Below, piece after piece: positions 8,158 through 17,520 of a stretch of 56,564 bases of DNA. The stretch's first letter is position 1. Every line of letters begins with the position of its first letter. Under the pieces are notes generated by a model that had not been told where the DNA came from, ran no database searches, and was given only the letters and a program-made list of their open reading frames with translations. The position numbers and the translations under genes were made by a program. The DNA is from Halomonas daqiaonensis (GTDB taxonomy: Bacteria > Pseudomonadota > Gammaproteobacteria > Pseudomonadales > Halomonadaceae), in assembly GCF_900109725.1 (NCBI RefSeq), contig NZ_FOBC01000007.1, positions 147,311 to 203,874 of the forward strand. The letters run 5' to 3'.

Positions 8158-8460
8158 ATGGAATTCCAGGAACTCAAAACCTTCGTGGACCACCACGACA
8201 ACTTCGAAATCCGCGTGATCGGCCATGCCGGCAGCCAGTTCTACCAGGTCGAGCTGGAGGACATCGAGGGGCAGCGCCACATGCTGACCCGCCAGGGCAA
8301 GCCGGTGCTGTTCCGGGCGCTGGATGACGTCTATCTCGAGCTCAAGCGTGCCGGTATTCACCGTGCCTACCTGGTGCAGCAGGTGCCCCACGATGAAGTC
8401 ATCGGGCGAGAGACCCACTACCAGGATCCGCTGACGTCGCGCATGCCGCTGGTCTTTTGA
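8158..8460 (+). CDS. DUF6482-like small protein
   Basis: 100 residues starting MEFQELKTFVDHHDN. The pattern of an N-terminal helix, a central strand pair (FYQVELEDIEGQ), RQGKPVLFRALDDVYLELKRAG and a closing YLVQQVPHDEVIGRE resembles the DUF6482 family of gammaproteobacteria; function unknown. AGGAGGGAGG gives a strong ribosome-binding site. The C-terminus ends 13 bp before the stop of the truncated gene on the other strand. Confidence 0.65.
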   Translation: MEFQELKTFVDHHDNFEIRVIGHAGSQFYQVELEDIEGQRHMLTRQGKPVLFRALDDVYLELKRAGIHRAYLVQQVPHDEVIGRETHYQDPLTSRMPLVF

Positions 8461-8473
8461 ACCTATCCCAACC

Positions 8474-8587
8474 TTATCCTCGCTGCCGCCGTTCCAGCCA
8501 GGCTACCTCACGCTGGCAAAGCGGGCAGTGACCATCGTGATAGAGGGTCGCCGGAGCAAGGGCCTCGAGGGCCTCGCGGCATGTCAT
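8474..8587 (-). pseudogene. truncated DCC-family (DUF393) thiol-disulfide protein
   Basis: A 37-codon frame whose ATG overlaps the photolyase stop (ATGA) and is preceded by AGGAGAGG. Its product contains LYHDGHCPLCQREVAWLERR, the DxxCxxC N-terminal signature of the DCC family, whose members are usually about 120-140 residues and are often encoded near photolyases. The frame ends at TAA right after this signature, and the gene converging from the other strand begins 13 bp on. Most of the domain is therefore missing, probably by deletion. Translation signals remain, so a 37-residue CxxC peptide could still be made. Confidence 0.65.
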
Positions 8588-10170
8588 CGTGTCCTCTCCT
8601 GAGGATCGTTGTATCCCGCGCGATGCAGGCCCCGGCCGTAGGCGGGAGATCTGTCGAGCCGCTCCAGAAAGGCATCGGCCTGCTCGCGCATGGCCGCGCG
8701 CTTGTCATCACCCATGCGCCGAAGGCTGCCGTAGATCAGCGACATGCGCGGGTTGCCGCTCAGGGTGTCGGCATGGCGTTCGAGGAAGGCCCAGTAGAGG
8801 CTGTTGAAGGGACAGGCGTCGCGCCCTGTCACCTGCTTCGGGTCGAAGCGGCAGTGCCGGCAGTGGTCCGACATGCGGTCGATGTACTTCCCCGACGCGC
8901 AGTAGGGCTTCGAGCCCATCAGTCCCCCATCGGCATGCAGTACCATGCCCAAGGTGTTGGGCAGTTCCACCCACTCGCAGGCATCGGCATACACGGCCAG
9001 GTACCAGTCGCAAAGCGCCTCGGGCGCCACATCGCAGAGCAGCGCGAAGTTGCCGGTGACCATCAGCCGCTGGGTATGGTGGGCATAGGCATGATCGCGG
9101 GTCATCTCGATGGCGCGCTTCAGACAGCGCAGTTCGGTGTCACCGCTCCAGTAGAAGGCCGGCAGGCCATGGTTCGCCTCCAAGGCATTGCGACGTTTGT
9201 AGTCGGGCATTCGCGTCCAGTAGAGGCCACGCACGTACTCTCGCCAGCCCAGCACCTGGCGGATAAAGCCTTCCACCGAGTTGAGCGGGGCACGGCCCTC
9301 GCGGTACTCGCGCTCGACTGCCTCGCACACCTCACGGGGGGAGAGCAAGCCCAGGTTCAGTGCCGCCGAGAGCCGGGAATGAAAGAGGAACGGCTCGTCG
9401 TCGCTGATTGCGTCCTGGTAGCGGCCGAAGTCGGGGAGTAGACGCTCCAGAAAGTGGCGCAGGTCCACCAGGGCCTGACGGCGCGTTACCGGCCAGTGAA
9501 AGTTCTCCAGATCGCCGAAGTGCTCGGGGAAATGCTCCGTTACCAGCGTTAGCACGTCTTGGGTGGCGCCATCACGGCGGTGCTGAGGTGGAGATGGAGG
9601 CGAAAGCTCAGCAGGTAGCGGTTTGCGGTTGTCATGGTCGAAGTTCCACTGACCCCCTGCCGGCTGGTCATCCTCCATCAGCAATCCGGTGCGCTCGCGC
9701 ATCATCCGGTAAAAATGCTCCATGCGAGGCGCCTTGCGCCCCTTGGCCCAGGCGGCGAAGTCCTCCGGCGTCGAGAAGAAGCGATCATCCTCGATCAGGC
9801 GCCAGGGCAGGGCAGCGTCCGTACGCTCGCGCATCGCCTGCCACAGGCGCCATTCGCCGGGGCGCATCACACGAACCTCGTCGCAGTCGTAGAGGCCGGC
9901 CAGACGCTCTGCTTCCGCGATCAACGCCTGGGTATTGTTCGGGTCGTCCAGGGCGCTGTAGTGCACCCGATGGCCCTTGTCGCGAAGCTCGGCGGAGAAG
10001 TGGCGCATGGCGGAGAAGATCAAGGCGACCTTCTGGGGGTGGTGGGGCACATAGGTGCCCTCGGAGGCTACCTCGCACAGGGCGATCACCGTGTCGTCCG
10101 GCAGGTCGCGCAGACTGGCGATGTCGTGACTCAGTTGGTCGCCGAGCAACAGCACAAGCGGTCGGGGCAT
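8584..10170 (-). CDS. phrB: iron-sulfur bacterial cryptochrome/photolyase (FeS-BCP, (6-4) photolyase type)
   Basis: Flavoprotein of the PhrB/CryB group that repairs (6-4) photoproducts in light. It is 528 residues, beginning MPRPLVLLLGDQLSHDIASL, the usual N-terminus of these 'photolyase-related' proteins. The four cluster-ligand cysteines fall at 349, 437, 440 and 453; the spacing matches the Agrobacterium PhrB ligands (350, 438, 441, 454) exactly with an offset of one. Other visible features are QVLGWREYVRG, the HHTQRLMVTGNFALL block and DACPFNSLYW. It overlaps the truncated DCC gene by 4 bp and diverges from hemH. A TGTACA-type site lies just upstream. Confidence 0.93.
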   Translation of the reverse strand: MPRPLVLLLGDQLSHDIASLRDLPDDTVIALCEVASEGTYVPHHPQKVALIFSAMRHFSAELRDKGHRVHYSALDDPNNTQALIAEAERLAGLYDCDEVRVMRPGEWRLWQAMRERTDAALPWRLIEDDRFFSTPEDFAAWAKGRKAPRMEHFYRMMRERTGLLMEDDQPAGGQWNFDHDNRKPLPAELSPPSPPQHRRDGATQDVLTLVTEHFPEHFGDLENFHWPVTRRQALVDLRHFLERLLPDFGRYQDAISDDEPFLFHSRLSAALNLGLLSPREVCEAVEREYREGRAPLNSVEGFIRQVLGWREYVRGLYWTRMPDYKRRNALEANHGLPAFYWSGDTELRCLKRAIEMTRDHAYAHHTQRLMVTGNFALLCDVAPEALCDWYLAVYADACEWVELPNTLGMVLHADGGLMGSKPYCASGKYIDRMSDHCRHCRFDPKQVTGRDACPFNSLYWAFLERHADTLSGNPRMSLIYGSLRRMGDDKRAAMREQADAFLERLDRSPAYGRGLHRAGYNDPQERTR

Positions 10171-10185
10171 GAACTTTATCTCGAA

Positions 10186-10212
10186 CTGTACAGATATCGT
10201 TCATGGTACAAC
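10186..10212 (-). promoter_or_regulatory. TGTAC direct repeat upstream of the FeS photolyase
   Basis: On the minus strand TTGTAC (10211-10206) is followed 18 bp later, in register, by the 8-bp palindrome CTGTACAG (10193-10186), 16 bp before the photolyase start. A perfect TGTACAG/CTGTACA palindrome stands before the other photolyase gene (23547-23565). TGTACA-type operators are bound by MerR-family light-responsive regulators (LitR/CarH) that control photolyase genes in other bacteria; the link here is inference, and no such regulator gene is in the window. Confidence 0.45.
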
Positions 10213-10283
10213 TTCATCCCATCCCGAGCGAGCGGGCTGATAGACTAGGGCGAAACGTCTTATCGACCCCAAGGAGTTTCCGT

Positions 10284-11372
10284 ATGACCCCTCCGAACCC
10301 CGGCAAGGCTTCTCCCGACCTGGACTCATCGGGCAGCGGCCGGCTGGCCCATGCGCCGGCCGATCACCCGCCGATGCCGCGTAAGAAGATCGGCGTGGTG
10401 CTCGCCAACCTGGGCACGCCGGATGCTACCGACTACTGGTCGATGCGTCGTTACTTGAGCGAGTTCCTCTCCGACAAGCGGGTGGTCGACTACCCGGACT
10501 GGAAATGGCAGCCGCTGCTGCAGTTGATCATTCTCTCGCGTCGTCCCTTCAAGTCCGGTGAGGCGTATCGCAGCATCTGGAACACCGAGCAGGACGAGAG
10601 CCCGCTGCTGACTACGACCCGGGAGCAGACCCGCAAGATTGCTGACGGATTGTACGAGGCACACGGCGACGATGTCGTGGTGGATTTCTGCATGCGCTAC
10701 GGCAACCCCTCCACCGACAGTGTTCTGCGCCGTATGCAAGCCGAGGGCTGCGAGCGGATCCTGTTCTTCCCTCTTTATCCGCAGTACGCCTCACCGACCA
10801 CGGCCACGGCCAACGACCAGGCCTTCCGTACCCTAATGAAACTCAAGTGGCAGCCGGCGATTCGCACCGTGCCCGCCTACTTCGAGCATCCCGCCTATCT
10901 GGACGCCCTGGCCAGTTCGGTGCGCGAGGCTTATGAGTCTGCCGAGACCCCTCCCGAGGTACTGGTCGCCTCCTACCATGGGGTACCCAAGCGCTACCTG
11001 CTCGAGGGCGATCCCTACCACTGCCAGTGTCAGAAGACCACGCGTCTGCTGCGTGAGTGGCTAGGCTGGGAGAAGGACGCGATCCATACCGCCTTCCAGT
11101 CCAAGTTCGGCCCCGAGGAGTGGGTGGGGCCGGCCACCGTGGAGCATGTCGCCGAACTGGCCCGTCAGGGCAGGAAGCACATCGCGGTGGTGTCGCCGGC
11201 CTTCTCCTCCGACTGTGTGGAGACCCTGGAGGAGATTGAGGAAGAGATCCGCGAGAGCTTCCTCGAGGCCGGTGGCGAGACCTTCACCTATATTCCCTGC
11301 CTGAATGATCGCGACGACCATATTGCCGCGCTGCTCTCGATCATCGACAACGAACTGGCCGGCTGGGTGTAG
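10284..11372 (+). CDS. hemH: ferrochelatase
   Basis: Inserts Fe2+ into protoporphyrin IX, the last step of protoheme synthesis. From ATG 10284 (AAGGAG upstream) it is 362 residues with a non-conserved N-terminal extension of about 32 residues before KKIGVVLANLGTPD. The active-site histidine is in VASYHGVPKRYL, followed by GDPYHCQCQKTT. Four cysteines, two in YHCQC, one in SSDCVETLEE and one in IPCLND, are placed like the [2Fe-2S] ligands described in some bacterial ferrochelatases. It diverges from the photolyase and converges on the mrp operon, with only 43 bp between and no clear terminator. Confidence 0.94.
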   Translation: MTPPNPGKASPDLDSSGSGRLAHAPADHPPMPRKKIGVVLANLGTPDATDYWSMRRYLSEFLSDKRVVDYPDWKWQPLLQLIILSRRPFKSGEAYRSIWNTEQDESPLLTTTREQTRKIADGLYEAHGDDVVVDFCMRYGNPSTDSVLRRMQAEGCERILFFPLYPQYASPTTATANDQAFRTLMKLKWQPAIRTVPAYFEHPAYLDALASSVREAYESAETPPEVLVASYHGVPKRYLLEGDPYHCQCQKTTRLLREWLGWEKDAIHTAFQSKFGPEEWVGPATVEHVAELARQGRKHIAVVSPAFSSDCVETLEEIEEEIRESFLEAGGETFTYIPCLNDRDDHIAALLSIIDNELAGWV

Positions 11373-11415
11373 GCGCTCTCAGTCCCTGTCCGCCATGCAG
11401 CGGGCCCGAGGCGTG

Positions 11416-11808
11416 TCAGCCATGGCCGCGATCCGGGTGCGGCACCGGCTTCTCGCCGATCTCCTCGTCGCGCAGCTCGGGCGGGTTGCCGCGGGTCTTG
11501 TCCTCATGACGTAGCTGCATGTGCAGGCCCGTCTTGGCCAGCAGATGCGCGCTCACCGGGGCGGTGATGAACAGGAACAGCGTGATCAGCATCTCCTGGA
11601 TATGGGGCTTGCCGTCGATCACCCAGAAATACAGCATCGAGGCTGCCAGCATGCAGCCGATCCCCAGGGTGGTGGCCTTGGTGGGGCCGTGCAGGCGCAT
11701 GTAGAAGTCGCGCAGGTGGGCCATGCCCAGCGAGCCGATGAAGGCGAAGGCGCCACCGGCGACCAGCAGGAAAGCGATCACGCCTTCGAGGAGCACGTAC
11801 AGCGTCAT
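11416..11808 (-). CDS. mrpG: Mrp cation/proton antiporter subunit G (operon 1)
   Basis: Last gene of the minus-strand Mrp operon. The 130-residue protein starts MTLYVLLEGVIAFLLVAG and has the MrpG/PhaG hallmarks GSLGMAHLRDFYMRLHGPTKATTLG and FLFITAPVSAHLLA, with three membrane segments and a hydrophilic tail. The start at 11808 lies 8 bp after mrpF; the longer open frame upstream belongs to overlap with mrpF. MrpG is a small membrane subunit needed for assembly and activity of the heptameric antiporter. Confidence 0.92.
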   Translation of the reverse strand: MTLYVLLEGVIAFLLVAGGAFAFIGSLGMAHLRDFYMRLHGPTKATTLGIGCMLAASMLYFWVIDGKPHIQEMLITLFLFITAPVSAHLLAKTGLHMQLRHEDKTRGNPPELRDEEIGEKPVPHPDRGHG

Positions 11809-11816
11809 GGGGCCTC

Positions 11817-12086
11817 CTATTCGATGATGTCGCCGCGCAGCAGGTACTTGCAGACCGCCACGGTACTGATGAAACCGAGCATGGCGATCAGCAGCGCCGA
11901 CTCGAAGTAGGTCTTGGTGTTCAGCCAGAGTCCCATCAGCACGATCAGCGCGATGGAGTTCACATACATGGTGTCCAGCGCCAGGATTCGATCCGGCATG
12001 TCCGGCCCCACCGTGAGGCGATAGACGTTGAGCAGCAGGGCCGCCACCACTAGGGCCAGGCTGGTCCATAGGGCAAGGTCTAGCAT
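11817..12086 (-). CDS. mrpF: Mrp antiporter subunit F (operon 1)
   Basis: 89-residue, three-helix membrane protein. The motif RLTVGPDMPDRILALDTM is the MrpF signature. It overlaps mrpE by 7 bp and precedes mrpG. MrpF is one of the small obligatory subunits of the Na+(Li+,K+)/H+ antiporter. Confidence 0.92.
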   Translation of the reverse strand: MLDLALWTSLALVVAALLLNVYRLTVGPDMPDRILALDTMYVNSIALIVLMGLWLNTKTYFESALLIAMLGFISTVAVCKYLLRGDIIE

Positions 12087-12577
12087 TCGTAAATCTCCTT
12101 CAGCGGTCGCTCGTAGCGTTCGCGGATATGCGCGATCAGCGCCGCCTCGTCGTCCACGTCCAAGGCATGGATCAGCAGCGTCCGGCCGTCCAGGCGCAGG
12201 TTGGCCGACACCGTGCCCGGCGTCAGGCTGATGGTGTTGGCCAGCAAGGTGATAGTGAAGCGGTCCTCCAGCATCAGCGGGTATTCCACGAAGTGCGGAC
12301 GCAGCCGGCGCCAGGGATTGACGATCAGCCAGGCCACCTCGATGTTGGCGATAAGGATGTCACCGAGCACGCGCAGCACGAAGCGCAGCAGCAGCCACGG
12401 TCGGGCCACATGGGGCTGCGCGTCCCAGAAGCGTTGGGTGGCCAGGGGGATCACTACCGCCAGGACACTGCCCAGCAGGATTTGGCCGAAAGCGGCGCTG
12501 CGTACTAGCAGAAGCCAGACCGCCAGCAGCAGGAGCGACAGCAGGGGCGTCGGCAGCCAGGGACGGGATTTGATCAT
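12080..12577 (-). CDS. mrpE: Mrp antiporter subunit E (operon 1)
   Basis: 165-residue membrane protein with two N-terminal hydrophobic helices and the family motifs ANIEVAWLIVNP and TLLANTISLTPGTVSANL. Overlaps mrpD by ATGA and mrpF by 7 bp, so the operon is tightly coupled. Confidence 0.92.
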   Translation of the reverse strand: MIKSRPWLPTPLLSLLLLAVWLLLVRSAAFGQILLGSVLAVVIPLATQRFWDAQPHVARPWLLLRFVLRVLGDILIANIEVAWLIVNPWRRLRPHFVEYPLMLEDRFTITLLANTISLTPGTVSANLRLDGRTLLIHALDVDDEAALIAHIRERYERPLKEIYEC

Positions 12578-14082
12578 GGCGTGCCTCCGGCATCGTTAAG
12601 CAGGGCGTCGACCACTACCTGGGGATTGGCGAGCTGGTCGGCGGTGGCCTGGGTGTAGTCGCTGACCGGGCCGGCCAGGGCCACCAGCAGCGGCGAGGCG
12701 CCTAGCAGCCAGGCGACTCCGAACCACTGGCGTCGTGGCAAGGGCATGCCCATCGGTTCCCCCTGGCTGCGCCAGAACAGCGTGGAGCCGGCCCGCGACA
12801 GGGCGATCAGCGCACACAGGCCGGTACCCAGCAGAATCGGCCACAGCCAGGCGCGCTGGCTACCCTCAGCGGCAGCCATCATCAAAGCCTTCCCGATGGC
12901 CCCTGAGAGAGGGGGCAGGCCTGCCACCGCCACGGCGCCGACGAAGAACAGCCCGGCCAGCCAGCCGCCCTGATGCAGGGGTCGACCCCTGACCAGGCGG
13001 GTTCCGGCCTTGCCACGCTGCTGGCCGATCAGTTCGGCCAGCAGAAAGAGCCCGCCGGTGATCAGGGTGGTATGCACCAGGTAGTAGAGCAGGGCGGAGA
13101 CGGCGGCCGGCGAGCCCATGCCGATGCCGGCCAGCAGGGTGCCCACCGAGACCAGCACCAGGTAGGCTACCAGCAGACGCAGGTCGCGGGCGGACAGCAC
13201 CCCGACGCCAGCCGCCACCAGGGTGCCCAGTGACAGCCACCACACCCAGGCCTGTTCGAGGTCCGCCAGCGGCCCGGCGTTGTCGCCGAAGACCAGTGAA
13301 TAGACCCGCAGGATGGCGTAGATGCCGACCTTGGTCATGATAGCGAAAAGTGCCGCCACCGGCGCGGGGGCGGCGGCGTAGGCCCGCGGCAGCCAGAAGT
13401 AGAGCGGCAGGATCGCCGCCTTGAGCCCGAATACCACCAGCAGCATCAGGCCGCCGGCGGTGACCAGCCCCGTCCGTTCGGCAGGTAGCTCGCCGAGGCG
13501 CACTGCCATGTCGGCCATGTTGAGGGTGCCGGTGGCGCCGTAGAGCACGCCCACGGCAATCAGGAACAGTGAGGAGCCGGCCAAGTTGAGCACCACGTAG
13601 TGGACCCCGGCCTGGATGCGCGCCTTGCCCCCGCCGTGCATCAGCAGGGCGTAAGAGGCCAGCAGCAGCACCTCGAAGAACACGAAGAGGTTGAAGAGGT
13701 CACCGGTGAGAAAGGCACCGTTGATGCCCATCAGCTGCCACTGGAAGAGGCCGTGGAAGTTGCTGCCTCGCTCGTCGTCGCCGGCGCAGGCGAACACCAC
13801 CGCCCCCAGGGCGAGCACCGCGGTGAGTAGTATCATCATCGCCGAGAGGCGGTCGAGCACCAGCACGATGCCGAAGGGTGGCTGCCAGTCACCCAGCGCA
13901 TAGTAGGTCACCTCGCCGCTGGCGGCTCGGGCCACCAGGGCGATGCTGATCACCACCAGCAGGGCGGTGGCGATGACCCCGACCAGGCGCTTGGTCCGGA
14001 TGGCTCCCTGGCGGCGATACAGCAGCAGGATGCCGGCGACCAGCGGCAGCACCACGGGCAGGACGATCAGATGCTGCATCAC
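12574..14082 (-). CDS. mrpD: Mrp antiporter subunit D (operon 1)
   Basis: 502-residue polytopic membrane protein homologous to complex I subunits NuoM/N/L, one of the ion-translocating modules of the antiporter. Visible motifs are NLFVFFEVLLLASYALL, FGLKAAILPLYFWLPRAY and PPLSGAIGKALM. The frame starts at GTG 14082 (GTGA overlap with mrpC) with an ATG as second codon (TGATG); either could be used. It overlaps mrpE by 4 bp. Confidence 0.94.
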   Translation of the reverse strand: MMQHLIVLPVVLPLVAGILLLYRRQGAIRTKRLVGVIATALLVVISIALVARAASGEVTYYALGDWQPPFGIVLVLDRLSAMMILLTAVLALGAVVFACAGDDERGSNFHGLFQWQLMGINGAFLTGDLFNLFVFFEVLLLASYALLMHGGGKARIQAGVHYVVLNLAGSSLFLIAVGVLYGATGTLNMADMAVRLGELPAERTGLVTAGGLMLLVVFGLKAAILPLYFWLPRAYAAAPAPVAALFAIMTKVGIYAILRVYSLVFGDNAGPLADLEQAWVWWLSLGTLVAAGVGVLSARDLRLLVAYLVLVSVGTLLAGIGMGSPAAVSALLYYLVHTTLITGGLFLLAELIGQQRGKAGTRLVRGRPLHQGGWLAGLFFVGAVAVAGLPPLSGAIGKALMMAAAEGSQRAWLWPILLGTGLCALIALSRAGSTLFWRSQGEPMGMPLPRRQWFGVAWLLGASPLLVALAGPVSDYTQATADQLANPQVVVDALLNDAGGTP

Positions 14083-14426
14083 GGTCGCCCCTCCCCGTCT
14101 TCATGCTTGCGACCGTCGACATGATCGTTGCCCGCCTCGCTGCGGGCACGCATCGCCAGGATCACCACGAAGGCGGTCATGGCAAAGCCGATCACGATGG
14201 CGGTGAGCACCAGCGCCTGGGGTAGCGGGTCGGCATAGTCGCTCGGCCCATCGAGGATGGCGGCCCCGTCGGTGGTCAATCCGCCCATCGAGAACAGGAA
14301 GAGGTTGACCGCGTAGGAGAGCAGGGTGAGGCCGACCACTACCGGGAAGGTGCGGCCGCGCAGGACCAGATAGAGCCCGCAGGCGGTCAGCACGCCGGTA
14401 GTGATGGCGTAGAGGCTTTCCATCAA
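14079..14426 (-). CDS. mrpC: Mrp antiporter subunit C (operon 1)
   Basis: 115-residue NuoK-like protein with three transmembrane helices: [33 protein letters not shown], and [20 protein letters not shown] with the conserved [13 protein letters not shown] block. Overlaps mrpA by ATGA and mrpD by 4 bp. Confidence 0.94.
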   Translation of the reverse strand: MMESLYAITTGVLTACGLYLVLRGRTFPVVVGLTLLSYAVNLFLFSMGGLTTDGAAILDGPSDYADPLPQALVLTAIVIGFAMTAFVVILAMRARSEAGNDHVDGRKHEDGEGRP

Positions 14427-17257
14427 CGTTTCTCCTTGCCGGATCTTGGTGGGGGGGCAGTATCGAAGCTGCTGGCGGCTTCCTTGGCCGGGCGGTGGGG
14501 CGTGGTGACCTTGCCCAGGTTGGCGAGAATCATCAGCGTGGCCCCCACCACGGCCAGATAGACGCCGAGGTCGAAGAGCATGGCGGTGGCCAGTTCGAAC
14601 TTACCGACCAGCGGCAAGGTGAAGTAACCGAAGGACGAGGTCAGGAATGGGTAGCCGAACAGCCAGCTGCCGAGCCCCGTGAGGGTGGCGACGGCCACCC
14701 CGGCGATCGCCACCGGTTGATAGGGAAAGTCGAGGCGCTGCTGGACCCATTCTACGCCGCGGGCCATATACAGCAGGATCAGCGCCACGGCGGTGACCAG
14801 ACCGGCGATGAAGCCGCCGCCAGGCTGGTTGTGGCCGCGCAGGAAGATGAAGGCCGACACCAGCAGGGCCAGCGGCAGCAGCGCCATGGAGATGGAGGTG
14901 AGGATTGCCGGATAGCGGTCCGGTGACCAGAGTCGACCTTCGCCGTCGCTGTGCGGCATGAATAGCCGCAGCCGGTTGAGCAGCTTGAAGATCGCCAGGC
15001 CCGCCAGCGCCAGCACGGTGATCTCGCCCAGGGTATCGAAGCCGCGGAAGTCCACCAGGATGACGTTGACCACGTTAGAGCCGCCGCCGCCGGGCACGCT
15101 GTTCTCCAGGAAGAAGCCGGAAATGGGCGCGTTGTCCCGCGTCAGCACCGCATAGTTGAGGCTAGCGACCACCATGCCCAGAGCGCCGGCCAGCACCACG
15201 TCGCGCAGGCTGCGGCGATTCGAAGACTCCCGAGGTGTCTTCTGGGGCAGGAAGAACAGCGCCAGCATCAGCAGGATCATGGTGACTACCTCTACCGAGA
15301 GCTGGGTCAGCGCCAGGTCGGGTGCGGAGAAGCGGGCGAAGGTCAGGGCGACCACCAGGCCCACTACCGAGAGCATCAGCAGCGAGATCAGGCGATAGCG
15401 ATGGGTGGCGGCCGTGGCGATGCCGCCGAAGATCAGCAGGCCGGCACCCAGCAGCAGCACTCCATCGAGGGGCTGGTTGCCCTTGTCGCCAGTGAGCAGC
15501 GGCATGTTGGCTAGCCCCAGCCCACCCATAAGAAGCGCGGCGAGCAGCAGCCAGGTCATGTAGCGCTGCAGCGAGCCCCCGTCGAACCAGGCAAGCCCCC
15601 TTTCTGCACCACGCCCCAGGTGCTGCACGGCGGCCTCGAACACCAGGCGCGCATCCACCGGACGAAATCCCTTGAGGAAGCGGCGCAGGTCGGGGTGGCG
15701 CCAGTAGGTCGCGATGCCCGCGACCAGCGCCACTAGGCTCATCAACAGCGGCAGGTTGACGCCGTGCCAGATCGCCAGGTGAAACTCGAACGCCTCGCCC
15801 AGCACCGGCTGCAACGCCAGCCCCAGAAGGCCCTCCGCCAGTACCGGGGCCAGGCCCACGACCACGCAGATCACCACCAGCAGTATCACCGGAGCTCGCA
15901 TCAGCCAGGGCGGCTCATGGGGCGACTTGGGCGGGACCTCGCGGGCCGGCTTGAAGAAGACCGCATGCACCAGGCGCAGTGAGTAGGCCACCGAGAGGAT
16001 GCCGCCCAGGGTGGCGAGAACCGGCATCAACCAGCTCAGCCCGCCCAGCACGGGTGTTTCCAGCGCTTCGGTGAAGAACATCTCCTTGGAAAGGAAGCCG
16101 TTGAGCAGTGGTACGCCGGCCATGGCGGCCCCCGCCACGCTGGTCAGCACCGCGGTGACCGGCATGGCGCGTCTCAGGCCCCCCAGCCGGCCCAGCTCGC
16201 GGGTGCCGGTCTCATGATCGATGATGCCGGCGCTCATGAACAGCGCCGCCTTGAAGGCGGCGTGGTTGAGGATGTGGAAGAGCGCCGCGAGCACCGCCAT
16301 GGGGGTGCCGATCCCCAGCAGAACGGTGATGAGTCCCAGGTGGCTCACCGTGGAGAAGGCCAGGATGCCTTTGAGGTCGGTCTTGAGCAGCGCGAACCAG
16401 GCGCCGTAGATCAGGGTGGCCATGCCGACCAGGGAGACAATCACCGACCACAGCTCGCTGCCGGCGATAGCCGGGTGCAGGCGCGCCATCAGGAAGATGC
16501 CCGCCTTGACCATGGTGGCCGAATGCAGGTAGGCCGAAACCGGCGTGGGGGCGGCCATGGCATGGGGCAACCAGAACTGGAAGGGGAATTGCGCCGACTT
16601 GGTGAAGGCGCCCAGCAGCACCAGCACCAGCATTATGGGATAGCGGGGGTCGGCGAGGATGATGTCGCCGCTGGCCAGCACCACGTTCATGTCGTAGCTG
16701 CCGACCATGTCCCCCAGCAACAGCAGGCCGGCGAGCAGTGCCAGACCGCCGGCGCCGGTCACGGTCAGTGCCATGCGCGCCCCCTTGCGAGCGTCGCTGC
16801 GGTGTGACCAGTAGCCGATCAGCAGGAAAGAGGAGATGCTGGTGAGCTCCCAGAAGAGCCACAGCAACAGCAGGTTGTCGGACATCACGATGCCGACCAT
16901 GGAGGCCATGAACAGGATCAGGTAGGCATAGAAGCGCCCGAAGGGTTCCTCGGGCGACAGGTAGTAGTGCGCATAGAGCAGGATCAGCAAGCCGATCCCC
17001 AGGATCAGCAGGTTGAACAGCACCGACAGGCCGTCCAGCCGGAAGGCCAGGTCGAGGCCCAGGGTAGGCACCCAGTCGACGGCGAAGCGCAGTGCCTCCC
17101 CGGCCGCCAGGCCCGGTAACTGGCCGAAGGTCAGCAGTAGGGCCAGCGCAGGCAGCACCGCGGTGGCCAGGGAGCAGAAACGACGCCCGCGTCGCTGGGT
17201 GAACGCGGGCACCACCACCCCCAGCAGGGGCAACAGGGCTATCCACAGCAATGTCAT
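14423..17257 (-). CDS. mrpA: Mrp antiporter subunit A fused to subunit B (operon 1)
   Basis: 944-residue polytopic membrane protein, first gene of operon 1. Residues up to about 790 are MrpA: a NuoL-like core with [59 protein letters not shown] and the NuoJ-like region [17 protein letters not shown]. The last 150 residues or so are a MrpB domain ([37 protein letters not shown]). This AB fusion is typical of the six-gene (group 2, PhaAB) type. The complex exchanges Na+, K+ or Li+ for protons in alkaline or saline conditions. Start ATG 17257 follows AGGATGA. The second operon encodes A and B separately. Confidence 0.95.
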   Translation of the reverse strand: MTLLWIALLPLLGVVVPAFTQRRGRRFCSLATAVLPALALLLTFGQLPGLAAGEALRFAVDWVPTLGLDLAFRLDGLSVLFNLLILGIGLLILLYAHYYLSPEEPFGRFYAYLILFMASMVGIVMSDNLLLLWLFWELTSISSFLLIGYWSHRSDARKGARMALTVTGAGGLALLAGLLLLGDMVGSYDMNVVLASGDIILADPRYPIMLVLVLLGAFTKSAQFPFQFWLPHAMAAPTPVSAYLHSATMVKAGIFLMARLHPAIAGSELWSVIVSLVGMATLIYGAWFALLKTDLKGILAFSTVSHLGLITVLLGIGTPMAVLAALFHILNHAAFKAALFMSAGIIDHETGTRELGRLGGLRRAMPVTAVLTSVAGAAMAGVPLLNGFLSKEMFFTEALETPVLGGLSWLMPVLATLGGILSVAYSLRLVHAVFFKPAREVPPKSPHEPPWLMRAPVILLVVICVVVGLAPVLAEGLLGLALQPVLGEAFEFHLAIWHGVNLPLLMSLVALVAGIATYWRHPDLRRFLKGFRPVDARLVFEAAVQHLGRGAERGLAWFDGGSLQRYMTWLLLAALLMGGLGLANMPLLTGDKGNQPLDGVLLLGAGLLIFGGIATAATHRYRLISLLMLSVVGLVVALTFARFSAPDLALTQLSVEVVTMILLMLALFFLPQKTPRESSNRRSLRDVVLAGALGMVVASLNYAVLTRDNAPISGFFLENSVPGGGGSNVVNVILVDFRGFDTLGEITVLALAGLAIFKLLNRLRLFMPHSDGEGRLWSPDRYPAILTSISMALLPLALLVSAFIFLRGHNQPGGGFIAGLVTAVALILLYMARGVEWVQQRLDFPYQPVAIAGVAVATLTGLGSWLFGYPFLTSSFGYFTLPLVGKFELATAMLFDLGVYLAVVGATLMILANLGKVTTPHRPAKEAASSFDTAPPPRSGKEKR

Positions 17258-17520
17258 CGATTAGTCATCCTGCGCGGGTCCGGAAACGGGAAGGCATGGA
17301 TTACCCCCGGGACAGAATGACGCAAGCGACTTGCGATCGCATCCCGTCCCTGGGTCGGGTCGGCCTTCCCTATGGCTTGGTTCTTCCTCACTCTAACGCA
17401 AAGGAGACGCTATCGCCGCCTCCTTGCCTTTCAACACCTTGTCTATATAGAGTTGATCGCTTGAACCTCTGGGGGCGGCGACAGTGCCGCGGACCCCGTC
17501 GCGACAGGGGAGGGCGCCTG
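17258..17520. promoter_or_regulatory. shared divergent control region of the two mrp operons
   Basis: The 263-bp gap between the two mrpA genes must hold both promoters. For the plus operon, TTGCCT (17424-17429), a 16-bp spacer and TATAGA (17446-17451) are the best candidate. An inverted repeat, CGCAAG-CGA-CTTGCG (17321-17335), lies nearer the minus operon and could be an operator; on the minus strand TTGCGT within it could be a -35 box. No regulator gene adjoins. Confidence 0.4.

Noticed and set aside
9634..10248. 204-codon plus-strand frame opposite the FeS photolyase
   Set aside because: Antisense to a gene whose cluster cysteines are exactly in place; no family resemblance.
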